DNA of 8,374 nucleotides from Dehalococcoidia bacterium (GTDB taxonomy: Bacteria > Chloroflexota > Dehalococcoidia > Dehalococcoidales > UBA5760): positions 1 through 8,374 of the forward strand of contig DUEB01000016.1 in assembly GCA_011176655.1 (NCBI GenBank). The letters are read 5' to 3'. Position 1 is the first letter of the stretch. Each line of letters starts with the position of its first letter. Under the pieces are notes generated by a model. It was not told the DNA's origin. It saw nothing but the letters and a program-made list of their open reading frames with translations, and ran no database searches. This document shows, piece by piece, positions 5,757 to 8,374 of the stretch. The translations under genes and the position numbers were made by a program.

Positions 5757-5777
5757 TTGATTACTAGGGAGGTTCAT

Positions 5778-6503
5778 ATGGAGGTGGCGCGGTTAGCCGA
5801 CGGGCTGGTTTTGTGGATAAGGGAGCAGGTAGCCTCGGCCGGGGGTAAGGGGGTAGTTTTGGGCATGAGCGGCGGGCTCGATTCCTCGGTGGCGGCGGCA
5901 TTATGTCGCCAGGCTTTCCCCGAGCACTGTTTGGGGGTGCTTATGCCGTGCTACAGTAGTCCCGAGGATGGTGAGCACGCGCGGCTGGTGGCCGATAGGT
6001 TTTCCATCCCCACCAGGACGGTGGTGCTGGATAGCGTTCTTGATGCCCTGCTTGGAGTATTGTCCCCGGAAGGGGAGGCGGCTTGCAGCCCGCACGTTAA
6101 GGCTAACCTCAAGGTCAGGTTAAGGATGCTCACCCTCTATTACTTTGCCAATCAGCTTGGCTATATGGTGGTCGGCTCCAGTAACCGGAGTGAGCTGGCT
6201 ACCGGCTACTTCACCAAGTACGGGGACGGTGGGGTGGATATGCTACCCCTGGGCAGGCTGGTCAAGGGGCAGGTTAGGGAGATGGCTCGGTTCTTAAGCA
6301 TCCCGCCGCCGATTATTGATAAGCCGCCCTCGGCGGGTCTGTGGCCGGGGCAGACCGATGAGGCGGAACTGGGCTTTAGCTATGAGGAGCTTGACCGCTA
6401 TCTGGTTACGGGTCAGGCTTCAGGCGATTTGAAAAAGAGGCTTGGAGCCAGGGTGGAGGCGAGTGCCCATAAGCGCCTGCCACCTCCGGTGCCGGATATC
6501 TAG
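5778..6503 (+). CDS. nadE: NH3-dependent NAD+ synthetase
   Basis: It amidates nicotinic acid adenine dinucleotide to NAD+ with ATP and ammonia, the last step of NAD synthesis in the cytoplasm. The PP-loop ATP site SGGLDSS is at 31-37. GSSNRSELATGYFTKYGDGG (133-152) and the KPPSAGLWPGQTDE block (182-195) are both hallmarks of the family. At 241 residues it is a little short, with no glutaminase (carbon-nitrogen hydrolase) domain, so it must use free ammonia or a separate amidotransferase. I chose ATG 5778 because AGGGAGG (5766-5772) is 5 nt upstream; a TTG at 5757 is in frame but would start right at the promoter's -10 box. DegV follows after 18 nt, so the two are probably cotranscribed. Confidence 0.95.
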   Translation: MEVARLADGLVLWIREQVASAGGKGVVLGMSGGLDSSVAAALCRQAFPEHCLGVLMPCYSSPEDGEHARLVADRFSIPTRTVVLDSVLDALLGVLSPEGEAACSPHVKANLKVRLRMLTLYYFANQLGYMVVGSSNRSELATGYFTKYGDGGVDMLPLGRLVKGQVREMARFLSIPPPIIDKPPSAGLWPGQTDEAELGFSYEELDRYLVTGQASGDLKKRLGARVEASAHKRLPPPVPDI

Positions 6504-6521
6504 CAAAGGGGGATTCAGGGA

Positions 6522-7391
6522 GTGGCTGTAAGCAAGGTTAAGATTGTCACCGATAGCACGGCTTGTCTCTCCGCCGAGGAGATCAGTAAGTATGACGTCC
6601 ACGTGGTGCCGCTCAAGGTCATCTTCGGGACGGAAATCTACACTGAGGGGGTGGATATTACCAGTGAGGATTTCTACCGTCGGCTGGCTACCAGGGACCC
6701 GATGCCGACTACCTCGCAGCCGGCGGTCAGCGATTTCACCCGGGTGTATGGGGAGCTTGCGGAGAAGGGTCACCCGATTCTCTCCGTTCATATCTCCAGC
6801 AAGCTGAGCGGGACGGTTAACTCGGCGGTGGCGGCCCGGCAGGAGCTGCCCCGGGCTCAGATTGAGATTATAGACTGCCTCTCCGTGGCGCTGAGGATGT
6901 TGATTGTCCCGGCGGTTCAGGCTGCGGCAAGAGGACTGAGCCTGCCTCAGCTCAAGGTATCTATTGGGAGGCTGAATAGCTGCTTGAGTACCGTGGGCAT
7001 GCTTAACACCCTGGAATACCTGTGGCGGGGGGGGCGTATTGGCGGGGCCAAGGCCTTGCTGGGCACCCTGCTCAGGATTAAGCCTCTCCTGGACTTCAGG
7101 AATGGAGAGGTTAAGGTCCTGGGCAGGCTGAGGACCAGCACTCAGGCGATGGAGTCTATTCTGGAGATTATGAAAAGCCGCATAAAACCCGGGATGCCCG
7201 TTCACGTCGGGGTGGCGCAGACCAACGCTTCTGAGTCGGCTCTGGCGCTGAGCGAGAGGGTCAAAGCCACCTTCAACTGTGCTGAGATAGACCTTGTTGA
7301 ACTCGGCCCGGTACTGGGGACTCACCTGGGCCCCGGGTTCTTTGGCACCGCCTTCTATAGCGACGAAGAATGGCGGCCCGACCGGTGCTGA
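6522..7391 (+). CDS. DegV/FakB-family fatty-acid-binding protein
   Basis: A two-domain DegV protein of 289 residues, the normal length. The family binds one long-chain fatty acid; FakB members present it to the kinase FakA for phosphorylation. Visible motifs: KIVTDSTACLS (7-17), TTSQP (63-67), HISSKLSGT (90-98), LEYLWRGGRIGGAKALLG (164-181) with LLRIKPLL (183-190), and GPVLGTHLGPGFFG (262-275). The stretch IDCLSVALRML (117-127) is odd: where the family usually has small residues (Ser and Gly) it has A123, R125 and L127. A FakA/DAK2-type kinase is not in the window, so the FakB role is unproven. The GTG start has AGGGGGA (6507-6513) 8 nt upstream. It lies 18 nt behind nadE; recA follows 78 nt later with its own promoter candidate. 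Confidence 0.92.
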   Translation: MAVSKVKIVTDSTACLSAEEISKYDVHVVPLKVIFGTEIYTEGVDITSEDFYRRLATRDPMPTTSQPAVSDFTRVYGELAEKGHPILSVHISSKLSGTVNSAVAARQELPRAQIEIIDCLSVALRMLIVPAVQAAARGLSLPQLKVSIGRLNSCLSTVGMLNTLEYLWRGGRIGGAKALLGTLLRIKPLLDFRNGEVKVLGRLRTSTQAMESILEIMKSRIKPGMPVHVGVAQTNASESALALSERVKATFNCAEIDLVELGPVLGTHLGPGFFGTAFYSDEEWRPDRC

Positions 7392-7425
7392 GTTGGAGAT
7401 GGGGCTGGACTCTGCCGGAAGCGTC

Positions 7426-7454
7426 TTGTCTTGATACGGAGGGTATGTTATCAT
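7426..7454 (+). promoter_or_regulatory. Candidate extended -10 promoter for recA
   Basis: TTGTCT (7426-7431, four of six), a 17-nt spacer, and TATCAT (7449-7454, five of six), preceded by TG in the extended -10 position (7446-7447). Transcription would start near 7461, only about 9 nt before the recA ATG. The spacer holds a small dyad ATAC-N5-GTAT (7434-7437, 7443-7446). I see no classical Bacillus-type (GAAC-N4-GTTC) or E. coli-type (CTGT-N8-ACAG) LexA box. Confidence 0.45.
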
Positions 7455-7469
7455 TGAGCTGAGGCGAAG

Positions 7470-8374
7470 ATGACCACAGAGAAGGAGAAGGCGCTGGAGC
7501 TGGCTATCAGCCAGATCGAGAAGCGGTATGGTAAGGGGTCAGTGATGAAGCTGGGGGGCGTAACGGCACCGCCGGTTGAAGCGATTCCCACCGGCTCACT
7601 GGCACTGGACCTTGCCTTGGGTGTGGGGGGCATCCCCAGGGGACGCATCACCGAGATATTCGGGCCTGAGGCGTCGGGGAAGACTACCCTAGCGCAGCAT
7701 GTCATTGCTGAAGCACAGAAGGTGGGGGGTGTGGCGGCTTATATTGATGTCGAGCATGCCCTGGACCCCCCCTATGCCGCCAAATGCGGTATCAACATTG
7801 ATGACCTCTTGATCTCTCAGCCTGATACTGGGGAAGAGGCTCTTGAGATTACTGAGGCGCTGGTCAGGAGCGGGGCGGTTGAAGTGATTGTGGTTGACAG
7901 TGTGGCTGCCCTGGTGCCCCGGGCTGAACTCGAGGGCGAGATGGGAGACACCCACGTTGGGTTGCAGGCGCGCCTGATGTCGCAGGCGCTGAGGAAGCTG
8001 GCCGGGGCCATCGGTAAGTCAAAAACGGCGGTGCTCTTCATTAACCAGCTGAGGGAAAAGGTTGGTATCGTCTTTGGCAATCCAGAGGTAACGCCGGGCG
8101 GCAGAGCCTTGAAGTTCTACAGCTCAGTCAGAATCGATCTAAGGCGTGCTGAAACCATCAAGGAGGGGACTGAGGCGGTAGGCAGCCGTGTTAAGGCTAA
8201 GGTAGTCAAGAACAAGGTAGCTCCCCCGTTTCGAAGTGCCGAGTTTGATATCATGTTTGGCCACGGCATAAGCCGGGAAGGAAATCTGATTGACCTCGGT
8301 GTTGAGTTGGGACTGGTCAAGAAGGCAGGCGCCTTTTTCTCCTATGGTGATATTCGTCTGGGGCAAGGCAGGGA
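7470..8374 (+). CDS. recA: Recombinase RecA, N-terminal 301 residues (cut by the right window edge)
   Basis: RecA forms ATP-dependent filaments on single-stranded DNA, drives strand exchange and triggers LexA-type self-cleavage in the SOS response. In order: an N-terminal oligomerisation helix ([18 protein letters not shown]), Walker A GPEASGKT (65-72), catalytic Glu95 in YIDVEHALD (91-99), Walker B VIVVDS (139-144), NQLREKVG (192-199) with the L2 DNA-binding loop [18 protein letters not shown] (202-219), and the start of the C-terminal domain (about 269 on). All key residues are present, so the gene looks functional. DPPYAAKCG (99-107) has Pro101 and Cys106 where the family usually has Val/Ile and Leu. 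The ATG follows GAGG (7461-7464) by 5 nt. Only about the last 40-50 residues should be missing. Confidence 0.98.
   Translation, partial: MTTEKEKALELAISQIEKRYGKGSVMKLGGVTAPPVEAIPTGSLALDLALGVGGIPRGRITEIFGPEASGKTTLAQHVIAEAQKVGGVAAYIDVEHALDPPYAAKCGINIDDLLISQPDTGEEALEITEALVRSGAVEVIVVDSVAALVPRAELEGEMGDTHVGLQARLMSQALRKLAGAIGKSKTAVLFINQLREKVGIVFGNPEVTPGGRALKFYSSVRIDLRRAETIKEGTEAVGSRVKAKVVKNKVAPPFRSAEFDIMFGHGISREGNLIDLGVELGLVKKAGAFFSYGDIRLGQGR

Noticed and set aside
5757..5759. TTG as the nadE start
   Set aside because: It directly abuts the predicted -10 box and has no ribosome binding site; ATG 5778 has AGGGAGG at 5 nt.
7392..7425. Terminator between degV and recA
   Set aside because: I looked for a stem and T-tract after the degV stop and found only short imperfect pairings.
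6420..7454. A 344-codon open frame on the minus strand, antisense to degV
   Set aside because: Low-complexity, Pro/Gln/Arg-rich translation with no motifs; the opposite strand encodes an intact DegV protein. Treated as a shadow.

Overview
The window is a compact, GC-rich bacterial chromosome segment with short intergenic gaps and several GTG/TTG starts. Its anaerobic core metabolism (a ferredoxin-dependent 2-oxoacid oxidoreductase) and the style of its proteins would suit an anaerobic Chloroflexota-like (Dehalococcoidia-like) or similar deep-branching bacterium. That placement is an impression, not something the sequence proves. I see no mobile element, CRISPR array, tRNA or rRNA; most genes are housekeeping.

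Layout. (1) Minus strand, 1-1454: a one-pore K+ channel with an attached RCK/TrkA nucleotide-binding module, followed by argC, which runs off the left edge. The two overlap by ATGA and share a promoter-like sequence just upstream of the channel. (2) A divergent 182-bp gap, 1455-1636, with back-to-back promoter candidates and a small TTCAC-N5-GTGAA dyad. (3) Plus strand, 1637-4463: korD-korA-korB-korC, all four subunits of a 2-oxoglutarate (2-oxoacid):ferredoxin oxidoreductase in the order ferredoxin, alpha, beta, gamma. (4) 4564-5673: one reading frame that joins a complete TrmO/TsaA tRNA methyltransferase domain to a complete MagIII-like HhH-GPD DNA glycosylase with an Fe-S cysteine cluster. 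A strong GNRA-capped hairpin follows it. (5) 5778-7391: an ammonia-dependent NAD+ synthetase (nadE) and a DegV-family protein, 18 nt apart. (6) 7470 to the right edge: recA with its own promoter candidate, truncated by the window end.

How they fit together. The Kor complex interconverts 2-oxoglutarate and succinyl-CoA with ferredoxin and so feeds glutamate and hence arginine synthesis, where ArgC acts, though the two are on opposite strands. The glycosylase fusion and RecA are both genome-maintenance proteins; NadE supplies NAD, also the likely class of ligand for the channel's RCK domain. These links are inference from content, not demonstrated co-regulation.

The points I find most worth a second look are: the TrmO-MagIII fusion; an internal Shine-Dalgarno plus ATG in the K+ channel placed to make a free RCK domain, as in MthK; and an in-frame 39-nt tandem duplication of the korB start region that leaves a 12-codon minigene ending exactly at the korB start codon. 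I found no convincing wholly new multi-gene system.
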